Shown: positions 25,189-34,956, counted from the stretch's first letter. The stretch is DNA of 64,000 nt from Paenibacillus sp. FSL R7-0204 (GCF_038002225.1 NZ_JBBOCA010000001.1:6262001-6326000), one strand, 5' to 3'. Made by a program: numbers and translations. Notes: generated by a model from the sequence alone, not told the origin.

Positions 25189-27117
25189 CTATAGAGGCAG
25201 CGTAAAATACTGCGCCCGCTGGCTCTCGTCCTGCTGATACAGGACGACCAGCAGCGTGCGGCCATCGCTTGCCCCAGGGTGCGGATTGTTATGGACCGCC
25301 CCAGCCCCAGCCTCGGCCACTGCTACCGCAAGCTCCGCCGACTCTCCTTCGGCCACCGCTCCAAGCAGCTCCCGGGCGTCCCCGTTCCCGGCATCAGCAC
25401 CAGCTTCAGCCTGTGCCCCCGCCTCAGCGCCTAGCTCCCCGTCATAGCGAAGCCCGCTGATCGAGTCCAGCACCGGCGCAAGGCGGAACGGCAGCTCATC
25501 TAGCACGATGAACTTCTGCAGCTCCCGCTCGCTAAGTCCGGCCTCCGCCAGCTTGGCCGAGATCCGCTCCGGCTGACTGGCGATCTGCTTCAGGTGCTTC
25601 GCCCACTCTGCTTTATCAAGCACATCGTCCCACCAGATTTTGCGTGGCTTGTACTTGTGGGCGAGGAAGTAGTCCAGCTTCATCAGGCCAGTGACAATGT
25701 CCATGGAGGCCGTGCTCCGGTCCGTCAGGAAGTCATGCAGCCGGGTGAACAGATCCTCCAGCTGATGCCCGATCTTCTGCCAGCCCCGCTCTTCCCAGTA
25801 GTCCCCGAACTCCTGGAAGAAGTCGAACGGGGACGGGAAGACATGGCGGATCAGGTACTTGACCGAATGAGCCAGCCGCTGGCTGTTCCAGTACTTCTCC
25901 AGCACATCCTCCAGCCGCTTGAGCCGGATGATATCGGCGAACGGCATGACATGGCTGCTGAGAATCTCGTACGGCGCATGCTCCATGTACGTGTAGTCAT
26001 ATTTGGCTGCCTGGGCGCGCAGCCCGGTGCCGCGCAGCATTTTGAGGAACCCTAATTGCAGCTCCTCCGGCTCCATGGCGAAGACGTCATTGAAGGTCTT
26101 GCGGAAGGTCGCGTAATCCTCCATCGGCAGTCCGGCGATCAGATCGAGATGCTGGTCGATGTTGCCGCTGGCCTTAATCTTCATCACAGTGCGCGACAGC
26201 TTGGTGAAGTTCTGGCGGCGCTTGACCAGCTCATTGGTCTCATCATTCGTCGACTGGACGCCGATCTCGAAGCGGAAGACGCCCGGAGGGGCGTTCTGCG
26301 CCAGGAAATCCAGCACCTCGGGACGCATAATATCGGCGGTAATCTCGAACTGGAACACGCAGCCCTGATGATTGTCGATCAGGAACTGGAACATCTCCAT
26401 CGCATAATTGCGGTTGATATTGAACGTGCGGTCCAGGAACTTGATCACCTTGGCACCGCCCTCAATCAGGTAGAGCAGATCGGCCTTCACCCGTTCGATA
26501 TCATAATAACGCACGCCCACCTCAATGCTGGACAGGCAGAATTGGCAGTTGAAGGGACAGCCCCGGCTCGTCTCAAAATAAACGATACGCTTGCTCAGCT
26601 CCGGCAGATCCTCCGCGAAGCGGTGCGGGGTCGGAAGGGTATTGAGATCACTTTTGGGACGGGGAGGATTGACGATCAGCTCTTCGCCCTTGCGGTATGC
26701 CGCACCGTATACGAAATGGTACTTATGTTCGTCCCGGATCTCCTGCAGCAGATGGTGGAAGGTCTCTTCCCCGTCACCGTTCACGACAAAGTCTACTCCG
26801 GCCTCCCGCTTCATCCAGTAGAGCGGCTCATAGGATACCTCCGGCCCGCCCAGCACAATCTTGACCTCCGGCATGACCTGCTTGAGAATTCCAACTAGCT
26901 TGATGGTCTCCTCGATGTTCCAGATGTAACAGGAGAAGCCAATCACATCCGGCCGCTTCTGAAAGAGGTCAGACACGATATTCATCGCGGGATCTTTGAT
27001 GGTATATTCCGCCAAAAGGATATCCTTGAACTCATGCTCGCTATACGCCTTCAGCAGCCGGATCGCAAGCGACGTATGAATATATTTGGCATTTAATGTG
27101 GCCAGGATGATTCTCAT
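25189..27117 (-). CDS. B12-binding-domain radical SAM protein (DUF4080 C-terminus)
   Basis: Radical-SAM enzyme with an N-terminal cobalamin-binding-like domain; reaction unknown. It has 642 residues: residues 1-130 form the Rossmann-like domain (VIGFSCYIWNIEETIKLVGI, VLGGPEVSYEP), then SRGCPFNCQFCLSS (CxxxCxxC cluster, about 184-197), IKFLDRTFNINRNYAMEMFQ, and a helical DUF4080-like C-terminal region. Residues of about 560-620 are an Ala/Glu/Gly-rich stretch (GAEAGAQAEAGADAG and similar) that looks like an unstructured, repeat-expanded insertion before the conserved end LLVVLYQQDESQRAQYFTLP. Followed 15 nt upstream by recQ. Confidence 0.85.
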   Translation of the reverse strand: MRIILATLNAKYIHTSLAIRLLKAYSEHEFKDILLAEYTIKDPAMNIVSDLFQKRPDVIGFSCYIWNIEETIKLVGILKQVMPEVKIVLGGPEVSYEPLYWMKREAGVDFVVNGDGEETFHHLLQEIRDEHKYHFVYGAAYRKGEELIVNPPRPKSDLNTLPTPHRFAEDLPELSKRIVYFETSRGCPFNCQFCLSSIEVGVRYYDIERVKADLLYLIEGGAKVIKFLDRTFNINRNYAMEMFQFLIDNHQGCVFQFEITADIMRPEVLDFLAQNAPPGVFRFEIGVQSTNDETNELVKRRQNFTKLSRTVMKIKASGNIDQHLDLIAGLPMEDYATFRKTFNDVFAMEPEELQLGFLKMLRGTGLRAQAAKYDYTYMEHAPYEILSSHVMPFADIIRLKRLEDVLEKYWNSQRLAHSVKYLIRHVFPSPFDFFQEFGDYWEERGWQKIGHQLEDLFTRLHDFLTDRSTASMDIVTGLMKLDYFLAHKYKPRKIWWDDVLDKAEWAKHLKQIASQPERISAKLAEAGLSERELQKFIVLDELPFRLAPVLDSISGLRYDGELGAEAGAQAEAGADAGNGDARELLGAVAEGESAELAVAVAEAGAGAVHNNPHPGASDGRTLLVVLYQQDESQRAQYFTLPL

Positions 27118-27132
27118 GCCTTATAACCTTCT

Positions 27133-28959
27133 TTACATTTCATTTTGAAAAAACTCCAGGAAGGCCTTGCCGTACTTCCGGTACTTCACTTCACCGACAC
27201 CCTTCACCCTAAGCATCTCCGATTCCGTCTGCGGACAGACCACGCTCATCTCGCGCAGCGTCGCATCATTGAAAATGATGTACGACGGCACATGCTCGCG
27301 CCCCGCCAGCTCGCGGCGGATCAGGCGCAGCTGCTCGAACACCGTCTCGTTGACCGCTGACGGCGAAGTATCGCGCGAGCGGCTGCGGTCCCGCGTGCCG
27401 GAGGTGACCAGCTTGCGGGCGACACGCTGATGCACCTGACGCTGGCCGCGCAGCACCTCGGCTGCCAGCGGCTGCAGCCGGACCACCGGATACTGGCCTT
27501 CGGACAAGGCCAGATATCCTTCCGAGATCAGCATATTGATGATCTCGGTAATCTCCTTCTCGCTGCGGCTGGACATAGCGCCGTGGGTCGGCAGCTTCTC
27601 GAAGCCGTATTGCAGCACCTTCTGGTTCCGCGAGCCCTTCAGCACGGAGGAGACCAGCGCCACGCCGTAACGCTCCCGCATCCGGTGGATACAGGAGAAG
27701 ATCTTCTGCGCTTCAACCGTGATATCCACCAGCTCACGCTCGTCGGTACAGGAGCTGCAGATCCCGCAGTGATCGTCGTCATGGCTCTCGCCGAAATAGT
27801 CGAGCTGCGCACTGCGCAGGCAGCGGGTGGTGTAGCAGTATTCGATCATCTGCTGGAGCTTGCGGTATTCGTTGGCTTTGCGTTCCGGGTCCTGCGGGTT
27901 CTGCTCAATCAGGAACTTCTGGGTCATGATATCCTGCGCACTGAACAGCAGGATACAATCGCTTGGCTCCCCGTCACGCCCCGCACGACCCGCCTCCTGA
28001 ACATAGGCCTCCATGTTCTTCGGCATATTGTAATGGATGACATAACGCACGTTAGACTTATCGATCCCCATCCCGAAGGCATTCGTAGCGACCATGACGC
28101 GGATATCGTCATACAGGAAGCCTTCCTGGCTGTCCGCCCGCTCCTGGTCGTTCATTCCGGCATGATAACGCCCGGCGGTGATGCCTGCGGCCTGAAGGCG
28201 CTGGTAGAGATCATCCACCTCCTTGCGGGTGGCCGCATACACGATGCCCGGCTGGTGGGCATGCTGAGCCGCGTAATCCAGCACGAACTCACGCTTGTTC
28301 TCTCCGCGCAGCACGGACATCGCCAGATTGTCGCGGCCAAGTCCGGTCATGAAGACGCCCGGCTCGCGCAGGCGCAGCAGCCGGACCATATCCTCCATGA
28401 CCTCCGGGGTAGCCGTAGCGGTGAAGGCCGCAAGAATCGGACGTTGCGGCAGCTGCTCCACGAACGGGGACACTGCCAGATAACTGGTGCGGAAGTCATG
28501 GCCCCACTGCGAGACGCAGTGCGCCTCATCCACTGCTACGCAGGAGATATTCAATCCTGCCATCTCCAGGCGGAACCAATCCAGCTCCAGACGCTCGGGA
28601 GCTACATAGAGCAGCTTCAAATCGCCGCGGCGGGCCGCGCGGATGCGCTCATTCACTTCTTTGCCGCTCAGGGTGCTGTTGATATAAGCAGCCGGAATCC
28701 CTGCGGTCGTCAGAGCATCCACCTGATCCTTCATCAGGGAGATCAGCGGCGAGACAACCAGGGTAAGCCCCGGCTGCAGCAGCGCCGGAACCTGATAACA
28801 GATGGATTTGCCGCCTCCGGTTGGCAGAATGCCAAGCGTATCGCGGCCTTCCAGCAGATTGTTCACAATTTTTTTCTGGCCGTCCCGGAAATCGGGATAA
28901 CCGTAATATTTTTGCAGCTCGGCCTGGGCCTGCTCCATTAATGATCCTTGCATCTCCAT
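27133..28959 (-). CDS. recQ: ATP-dependent DNA helicase RecQ
   Basis: Superfamily 2 3'-5' helicase acting in recombination and fork repair. It has 608 residues: motif I LPTGGGKSICYQVPALL (about residue 42), DEAH-type VDEAHCVSQWGHDFR, motif VI QEAGRAGRDGEPS, a zinc-binding region with four cysteines (CYTTRC..CGICSSC), a winged helix, and a C-terminal HRDC domain (AGREHVPSYIIFNDATLREM). Long conserved-looking opposite-strand frames across this gene are GC-driven artefacts. Probably cotranscribed with the radical-SAM gene. Confidence 0.96.
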   Translation of the reverse strand: MEMQGSLMEQAQAELQKYYGYPDFRDGQKKIVNNLLEGRDTLGILPTGGGKSICYQVPALLQPGLTLVVSPLISLMKDQVDALTTAGIPAAYINSTLSGKEVNERIRAARRGDLKLLYVAPERLELDWFRLEMAGLNISCVAVDEAHCVSQWGHDFRTSYLAVSPFVEQLPQRPILAAFTATATPEVMEDMVRLLRLREPGVFMTGLGRDNLAMSVLRGENKREFVLDYAAQHAHQPGIVYAATRKEVDDLYQRLQAAGITAGRYHAGMNDQERADSQEGFLYDDIRVMVATNAFGMGIDKSNVRYVIHYNMPKNMEAYVQEAGRAGRDGEPSDCILLFSAQDIMTQKFLIEQNPQDPERKANEYRKLQQMIEYCYTTRCLRSAQLDYFGESHDDDHCGICSSCTDERELVDITVEAQKIFSCIHRMRERYGVALVSSVLKGSRNQKVLQYGFEKLPTHGAMSSRSEKEITEIINMLISEGYLALSEGQYPVVRLQPLAAEVLRGQRQVHQRVARKLVTSGTRDRSRSRDTSPSAVNETVFEQLRLIRRELAGREHVPSYIIFNDATLREMSVVCPQTESEMLRVKGVGEVKYRKYGKAFLEFFQNEM

Positions 28960-29146
28960 AGCTCTTCAAACTCCTTAAGGCTTTCTACCTTTTAGTTTAC
29001 CGGGCAACCCGCTGCCAAGCAACCGCCTGAAGCAGATATCATAGCACTCCTTCCTGGACTTACACATAGAAATTACATAAAAACTGCACGATCAAGCAAC
29101 ACTTTAGATAGATTCATCCATCTGCCCTATGAAGGAGGCCGCCCGT

Positions 29147-30757
29147 TTGCAAGACTGGAAAGATAAATATGCTTCCTACATAGATAAGCAACAGTCTTCT
29201 CCTCCAGAGCCGAAGCCGGCCAGCGGCAGCAGGCTTACAGGAAAGCTGAAGACTGATCTGCCGGAGCTTCAAGCCAGGCTCGGGGAGAACGGTGACCTGG
29301 TCGTACGCGCCTTTCTGCTCTTCGGGGCTTATCCTGCTGCTATGCTCTTCTTCACGTCACTCGTGAATATGGAGCAGGTACGCGAGCATGTGCTCAAGCC
29401 GCTGATGGCTCCGCCCCCAGGCCAGCCTGAGGTTCCTAAGGATAAAGGCGGAATGATTCAATATATCTGGAGTACTGCCGTCCAGGTCACTCAAGGCACC
29501 ACGACTGCCGATCTGTCCGCACTCCCCCAAGCAGCCGTGAAGGGCGAACTGATTCTGCTGATTGACGGGGTTCCCGAGGCGCTCCGCATGGAGATGCGCC
29601 AGATTGAGATGCGCGGGGTCGAGCAGCCGCAGACGGAGCAGGTCATCCGCGGGCCCCGTGAAGGCTATGTGGAGAAGCTGGAGAACAACCTTTCCCTGCT
29701 GCGCTACCGGCTGCAGAGCACAGACTTCCGGATTGAGATCAGTCCGCTCGGGGAGCGTACCCAGTCAAGGGTGGCTCTATGCTATATAGACAGCGTCACA
29801 GACAGCGCTCTGGTGGCTGAAGTTATGCGCCGAATCTCGCTGATTCATACCGACGGCATCCTCGATGCCGGATACATCGAACAGTTCATCGAGGACCAGC
29901 CGCTCTCCCCCTTCCCTCAGGTTCAGAGCACTGAGCGGCCGGACAAAACTGTGGCCGCCCTTCTGGAAGGAAGAGTCGCCATTCTTGTAGATGGCTCCCC
30001 GTTTGCCCTGATTGTTCCCGCCCTCTTCAACCAGTTCTTCCAGACGGTGGATGACTATACGGAACGCTTCATTATGGGCAGCCTGATCCGGATCATCCGG
30101 CTGATTGCTTTGGCCAGCTCACTGTTTTTCCCGGCATTATATGTGTCTGTGATCTCGTATAACCCCGAACTGCTGCCTACAGATTTCGCTGTGGCTATCT
30201 CGGGCGGCCGTGCGGGCGTGCCGTTTCCGGCTGTGCTGGAGGTACTGATTATGGAGGTATCCATGGAGGTGCTGCGGGAAGCGACGATCCGGCTGCCGCA
30301 GATGATCGGCGGGGCATTATCTATTGTAGGCGTCCTCGTCATCGGACAGGCTGCAGTGGGCGCAGGACTCGCCAGCCCGATCACGGTTGTCATTGTCGCT
30401 CTGACGACCATCGGCTCGTTCGCCACCCCCGCCTACAATGCAGCGATCGCCCTGCGGATGCTGCGGTTTCCGCTGATCCTTCTGGCTGGTATGTTCGGCC
30501 TCTACGGGGTTATGATTGGCACGATTCTGATTCTGAACCATCTCTTGTTCCTGGAGTCCTTCGGCGTTCCTTATATGTCCCCTTACATTCCCGGCAAATG
30601 GCGTGATCTGAAGGATACGCTGGTGCGGGTGCCGCTCTGGTGGATGCGCCGCCGCCCCAGCTTCCTGCATGCCCGGGATACGGACAGACTGCCCCGCAGC
30701 GTGCCGGCCGCAGAGATTGACCAGATTCTCAGGCAGGGAGATGAGACCGATGAATAA
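29147..30757 (+). CDS. spore germination protein, GerA (A-subunit) family
   Basis: A-subunit of a nutrient germinant receptor in the inner spore membrane. About 536 residues: a soluble N-terminal region to about residue 290 with LILLIDGVPEALRMEMRQIE and AILVDGSPFALIVPALFNQF, then five to six membrane helices and the conserved motif GRAGVPFPAVLEVLIMEVSM. The likely start is TTG at 29147, 8 nt after AAGGAGG; the ATG at 29129 overlaps that ribosome site and has none of its own. Overlaps the B-subunit gene by 8 nt. Confidence 0.93.
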   Translation: MQDWKDKYASYIDKQQSSPPEPKPASGSRLTGKLKTDLPELQARLGENGDLVVRAFLLFGAYPAAMLFFTSLVNMEQVREHVLKPLMAPPPGQPEVPKDKGGMIQYIWSTAVQVTQGTTTADLSALPQAAVKGELILLIDGVPEALRMEMRQIEMRGVEQPQTEQVIRGPREGYVEKLENNLSLLRYRLQSTDFRIEISPLGERTQSRVALCYIDSVTDSALVAEVMRRISLIHTDGILDAGYIEQFIEDQPLSPFPQVQSTERPDKTVAALLEGRVAILVDGSPFALIVPALFNQFFQTVDDYTERFIMGSLIRIIRLIALASSLFFPALYVSVISYNPELLPTDFAVAISGGRAGVPFPAVLEVLIMEVSMEVLREATIRLPQMIGGALSIVGVLVIGQAAVGAGLASPITVVIVALTTIGSFATPAYNAAIALRMLRFPLILLAGMFGLYGVMIGTILILNHLLFLESFGVPYMSPYIPGKWRDLKDTLVRVPLWWMRRRPSFLHARDTDRLPRSVPAAEIDQILRQGDETDE

Positions 30758-31847
30758 TCCGCGCCAGATTACGACTCTGCGCGCAGCAGCCGTGATCAGC
30801 AGCACCATTATCGGAGTAGGCATCCTCAGCTTCCCGCGCTACATGACCGAAGCAGGTAACAGCAGCGCTCCCCTTGTTGCATTCTGCGGCGTACTTTTCT
30901 CCTTCATCAGCTACTGGCTGCTGGCCTCCCTCTGCCAAAGGTTTCCGCAGGAGACCCTGTTTGTGTTCAGCCGCCGCCTGATCGGACGCCCGCTTGCTGC
31001 TATTTTCACTGTGGTGATTATGCTGCTGTTCATTATACTCACCGGCCTCACTGTACGCCAGTTCGGGGATGTCGCCACAACCGTGCTTTACAAAAAAACA
31101 CCGATCGAAGCAACCATCTTCCTGATGCTGCTTATCAGTCTGCTGTCCTCCAGGCGCAACGTTGTGAAGTTCTCCTATATCCACTTTTTCTATCTGCCGC
31201 TGATTGTAGGCTCTATTCTGGTCACCATTCTGCTCTCGCTCAAAAATGTGGAGATGCTCAATCTGCAGCCTGTCCTGATGGCTCCCAGCCTCCAGTTCTG
31301 GAAAGGAGCGCAGGAGGCCACCTATCTGTTCCAGAGCTCCTTCGTCATCGTGCTGCTGATTCCATTCATGGAGAAGCCCGGGCATGCGGTTCGTGCAGGG
31401 GCCTGGGCCATCTTCCTGTCGGGTGCAATCTACGTGCTGATCGTCATTGCCTCTGTAGGGATATTCGGTGCCGAGGAGACCAAGCTGCTGATCTACCCTA
31501 CCTTGGAGATGGCCCGTTCGGCGGCCTTTGGCGAAGGATTCCTGGAGCGGCTGGATGCTATCTTCATTATTATCTGGGTCATCTCTGTCTACACGACGAT
31601 CTACACTACTTATTACATATCTGCCTATCTGCTGCACAAGCTGCTGCGATTCCGTGATCAGCGGATGGCCTCCACGGTCCTGCTGCCGGTGATGTTCATC
31701 CTGGCCATGCTGCCCTCCAATGTGTTCGAATCTTACCGGTGGGCCCTTCACCTCGGCAATGCCGGCATGATGCTGATGTTCGGCTATCCTCTGCTGTTAT
31801 GGACGGTCTATCTGCTCAGACGCCACAGGAAGAAGGTGACCTCATGA
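30750..31847 (+). CDS. spore germination protein, GerB (B-subunit) family
   Basis: B-subunit of the germinant receptor, an APC-superfamily permease-like protein with ten predicted helices that in GerAB-type homologues holds the nutrient pocket. 365 residues, starting MNNPRQITTLRAAAVISSTI with IGVGILSFPRYM, typical of the family. The ATG at 30750 lies 9 nt after GGGAG and inside the end of the A-subunit gene (ATGAATAA). It overlaps the C-subunit start by 4 nt. Confidence 0.93.
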   Translation: MNNPRQITTLRAAAVISSTIIGVGILSFPRYMTEAGNSSAPLVAFCGVLFSFISYWLLASLCQRFPQETLFVFSRRLIGRPLAAIFTVVIMLLFIILTGLTVRQFGDVATTVLYKKTPIEATIFLMLLISLLSSRRNVVKFSYIHFFYLPLIVGSILVTILLSLKNVEMLNLQPVLMAPSLQFWKGAQEATYLFQSSFVIVLLIPFMEKPGHAVRAGAWAIFLSGAIYVLIVIASVGIFGAEETKLLIYPTLEMARSAAFGEGFLERLDAIFIIIWVISVYTTIYTTYYISAYLLHKLLRFRDQRMASTVLLPVMFILAMLPSNVFESYRWALHLGNAGMMLMFGYPLLLWTVYLLRRHRKKVTS

Positions 31848-33067
31848 ATATACAGCTTCCGCGCACGCTCGTCCTGCTCCTGCTGCTCACTATAGCCGCC
31901 CCGCTGCTCAGCGGATGCTGGGATCAGGTGGAGATTGAGGACCGCGCGCTGGTTCTCGGCCTATCCATTGACAAGATCCCTGCAGACGATACGCAAAAAG
32001 AAGACTTGGTGACTCACATCCATGATAACTCTCTGCCTACGGAGATGATCAGTGTCACCGCCCAGATTGCCGTCCCGGGCAGAGTCCCGCTGGGCCCCGG
32101 CACCGGCGGCAGCGCAGGGGAAGGCAAGACCAGTCCTGTCTGGGTAGTCAGCGTGCGCGGCATCTCGCTCGATGACGCCATGAATAATCTGCAGCAGCAG
32201 ATTGCCGACCCGCGTTATCTGGTTCACCTGCGGATCATCATCATCAGCGAGGAGATTGCCCGGGGCAGCCTTGCCGAGCTGAATGATTATCTGCGGCGCA
32301 ACCCGGAAATCCGGCGCAGAACCTGGCTGCTCGTCTCCGAGGGCCGCGCGTCCGCCTTCATGGATGTGAACCCGCCGCTGCAGCGTGTGCCTACTCTTTA
32401 TATTTTGTCCATGATGGAGAAGTCCGTCTCCTCCGGCAAGTTCCCCCGGGATTATATCGGCACATTCTGGTCAGCAGATTCCAAATGGGGACAAAGCGCC
32501 TATCTGCCTTATGTCGCACTGCGCAACAGGGACAATATTCTGATCAAAGGGCTGGCTTATTTCAGCGGCGGCCGGATGGCGGGCAAAACTGCCCCGATCG
32601 AGATCGGCGGATTCATGGCGATGCAGGGGATGGACCCCGGCGGCTATTCCACTCTGCTCCGCACGCAGGAGCTCGGGATTGTCATGACCAAGATCAATGA
32701 ACGCTTCACCCGCACCCGGAGCTACATCAAGGACGGCAAACCCTATTTGGCCTATGACATCTTCCTGGAGGGGGATTTGGATGAGCATTACAGCAGTGAT
32801 GTCCCCGTCAATTCCCCGCAGAAGCTGCATGAGATCGAACAGGATTTCCAGCAGCAGATTCAGAAGGTGCTGCACGGGCTGGTGAAGCAGACCCAGCAGG
32901 ACCACTCTGATATTTTTGGCATGGGTGAACAGATCAGAAGCCATCATCCCGCCTACTGGAGGGAACACATCCACGGCAAAAACGACTGGGAGAGCCTGTA
33001 CAGCAGTGTTGATGTAGAGATCAGACTGACCCTGCATATCCGCAGAGTGAGCCTCAAGCATGATTAA
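31844..33067 (+). CDS. spore germination lipoprotein, GerC (C-subunit) family
   Basis: C-subunit lipoprotein of the germinant receptor. The 407-residue precursor has a signal peptide with lipobox LLSGC (Cys about residue 24), the N-terminal WDQVEIEDRALVLGLSID motif, and the C-terminal Ger(x)C domain. The ATG overlaps the B-subunit stop (ATGA), so the three subunits are translationally coupled. The mid-part has a Gly/Ser-rich loop (GPGTGGSAGEGKTS). Confidence 0.92.
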   Translation: MNIQLPRTLVLLLLLTIAAPLLSGCWDQVEIEDRALVLGLSIDKIPADDTQKEDLVTHIHDNSLPTEMISVTAQIAVPGRVPLGPGTGGSAGEGKTSPVWVVSVRGISLDDAMNNLQQQIADPRYLVHLRIIIISEEIARGSLAELNDYLRRNPEIRRRTWLLVSEGRASAFMDVNPPLQRVPTLYILSMMEKSVSSGKFPRDYIGTFWSADSKWGQSAYLPYVALRNRDNILIKGLAYFSGGRMAGKTAPIEIGGFMAMQGMDPGGYSTLLRTQELGIVMTKINERFTRTRSYIKDGKPYLAYDIFLEGDLDEHYSSDVPVNSPQKLHEIEQDFQQQIQKVLHGLVKQTQQDHSDIFGMGEQIRSHHPAYWREHIHGKNDWESLYSSVDVEIRLTLHIRRVSLKHD

Positions 33068-33109
33068 GCGCCCGTCCGTGCAGGTAACCGCCTATGGAGG
33101 AGGAAGCGT

Positions 33110-33295
33110 ATGATCCGATTGCTGGGAAGCCTAGCCGGGATGCTGTTGTTCTCGGCCTTGCTCCTACTGGTTGTAGATATCCGAATTTACAGTAACCGGC
33201 GCTGGCACCGGGAGAAAAAGTACGCAAAGGTCATAGCCTGGAGCTATATCCTGCTCTCTCTGATGATCTGTATCGGCCTGCTCCTCTATATCTAG
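33110..33295 (+). CDS. two-helix small membrane protein, probable germinant-receptor D-subunit
   Basis: 61 residues with two membrane helices (about 7-24 and 42-60) separated by a short basic loop (YSNRRWHREKKYAK). A very strong ribosome site, GGAGGAGGAAG, precedes the ATG. It lies 42 nt after the C-subunit gene in the same direction. Small two-helix D-subunit genes of about this size are known next to some Bacillus ger operons and modulate receptor function; assignment here rests on size, topology and position, not on sequence identity. Confidence 0.7.
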   Translation: MIRLLGSLAGMLLFSALLLLVVDIRIYSNRRWHREKKYAKVIAWSYILLSLMICIGLLLYI

Positions 33296-33377
33296 CTGCC
33301 CCCGTACCTTCCGTAGTATTTCTTCACGGCCCATGGTATATTGAGGAGTAACCTATTAAAGGACGGAGAATGCGGTC

Positions 33378-34349
33378 ATGAATACAAGAAGAACCAGAAA
33401 TCAGGGGAACAGAACCTCTAACCATAAACAGGGAGCAAGATCCGGAGCTCCGGCCAAGCCGGCAGCTGCACCCAAATCCTATACGGTAGCGGAGCCTGCG
33501 GAGCTGCTTGCTTTTCTTCTGAAGACGATTACGAATAAGGGACGCAACTCGATCAAATCCATGCTCTCCCGCGGGCAGGTTGCTGTGAACGGCAAGCCGG
33601 TGACGAAGCATAACCATCAGCTCCATCCCGGACAGACCGTAACGATTGATCAGGAGAAGCCTGCCGAAGCCAAGGAGATGCTGGGACTGACTATTGTCCA
33701 TGAAGATGACGATATTATCGTGATTCAGAAGGATGCGGGGCTCCTGTCCATCGCTACCGGAGAAGACAATGAACTGACGGCTTACCGCCAGCTGATGGAA
33801 CATGTCCGCCTGAGCAATCCGAAGAACCGCGTCTATGTGGTACACCGTCTGGACCGTGATACCTCGGGCGTCATGATGTTTGCCCGCAGCGAGGCGATTC
33901 AGCAGTCCCTCCAGAACAGCTGGAAGGAGACCGTCAAGGAACGTTCCTACGTGGCTCTGGTGGAAGGCGCCGTTAAGAGATCCGAAGGCACGATCAGCTC
34001 CTGGCTGAAGGAGACCTCCACGCTGAAGATGTACTCCAGTCCGCATGAGGGAGACGGGCTGCATGCCGTAACCCGCTATAAGCTGATCCAGGCGAACCGC
34101 CACTTCTCCCTGCTGGAAGTGCATTTGGAGACCGGACGGAAGAATCAGATCCGTGTTCACATGTCCGACATCGGACATCCGATTGCCGGGGACAAGAAGT
34201 ACGGCGCTGAGACCAAGGCAGTCGGCCGTCTCGGGCTGCATGCCCGCGTGCTCTCGTTTGTTCATCCAACCACCGGTGAAATCCTGACGTTTGAGAGTGC
34301 GATTCCGAAGACTTTTCTGAAATACACGGCACCGGCACCTACGAACTAA
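33378..34349 (+). CDS. RluA-family RNA pseudouridine synthase
   Basis: Converts specific uridines in RNA to pseudouridine; target (23S rRNA or tRNA) unknown. The 323-residue protein has a basic disordered N-terminus (about 30 residues), an S4-like RNA-binding segment (RNSIKSMLSRGQVAVNGKPV), and the catalytic motif VVHRLDRDTSGVMMFA (Asp about residue 158), plus LEVHLETGRKNQIRVHMSDI and HPIAGDKKYG. Ribosome site GGAG. Separate from the ger operon by 82 nt. Confidence 0.92.
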   Translation: MNTRRTRNQGNRTSNHKQGARSGAPAKPAAAPKSYTVAEPAELLAFLLKTITNKGRNSIKSMLSRGQVAVNGKPVTKHNHQLHPGQTVTIDQEKPAEAKEMLGLTIVHEDDDIIVIQKDAGLLSIATGEDNELTAYRQLMEHVRLSNPKNRVYVVHRLDRDTSGVMMFARSEAIQQSLQNSWKETVKERSYVALVEGAVKRSEGTISSWLKETSTLKMYSSPHEGDGLHAVTRYKLIQANRHFSLLEVHLETGRKNQIRVHMSDIGHPIAGDKKYGAETKAVGRLGLHARVLSFVHPTTGEILTFESAIPKTFLKYTAPAPTN

Positions 34350-34416
34350 TCCCTAAGCTGTGAGTGCCGACAGCAGATCATAATATAATATAGAGAAAAG
34401 ATAGAAGGTGCCGCTC

Positions 34417-34932
34417 TTGTTCCACCCTACTGTTTTTGACAATATCAAAATCGCCCTGGAGAACCAGATCTACGACTACGATAATCTGGATGGGGTTCTA
34501 GTCGTAACAGACCGGTCTGATCTGCTCAATCTTGCGCTGATGTCGCGTGAATTCAGCCTCGTGTTCAAGCTGACCGGAGGCCTGAATGTGACGTCCGAGA
34601 TTCTGCTCCAGTCCACAGTGAAGGACCTTGGCGATGAGATTCTGGAGACACCTGGCAGCGATCCGGGATGCAGTCTTTTCTTACGCTTTTATCTGGAGAT
34701 CCAAGATGTGAACGAGCAGTGCCTGGCGATTGAAGAGATTCTGACCGGAATCTGGGGACCTGAATTCCAGCCTGTGCAATCGCTCAGCTTCCGCTATGGA
34801 CAGCCGGACGATACGTACAATAACTGTGTTGAACTGCAATTCAAACGGCAAATTACCGAAGAGCAAATGGAAGACCTTCCGAACCTCTTGAAGTTCCTGC
34901 TGCAGAGCGCCGAAGAACTGGAAGAGGTATAA
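34417..34932 (+). CDS. hypothetical cytosolic protein
   Basis: Not recognised. About 171 residues, acidic, without signal or membrane segments. Visible segments include LENQIYDYDNLDGVLVVTDR, SREFSLVFKLTGGLNVTSEI and EEQMEDLPNLLKFLLQSAEE. The likely start is TTG at 34417, 6 nt after AAGGTG; a GTG at 34408 lies inside that site. The next gene follows in 24 nt, suggesting an operon with the four-helix membrane protein. Confidence 0.65.
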   Translation: MFHPTVFDNIKIALENQIYDYDNLDGVLVVTDRSDLLNLALMSREFSLVFKLTGGLNVTSEILLQSTVKDLGDEILETPGSDPGCSLFLRFYLEIQDVNEQCLAIEEILTGIWGPEFQPVQSLSFRYGQPDDTYNNCVELQFKRQITEEQMEDLPNLLKFLLQSAEELEEV

Positions 34933-34956
34933 CGCTATACATGGGGTGAGCTGATA

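Noticed and set aside
27430..28941. 503-codon open frame on the plus strand across recQ
   Set aside because: Antisense to a clear RecQ; composition is that of reversed GC-rich codons, no domain motif and no ribosome site.
30729..31751. 340-codon minus-strand frame over the GerB-type gene
   Set aside because: His/Gln/Asp-rich translation typical of antisense to membrane-protein codons.
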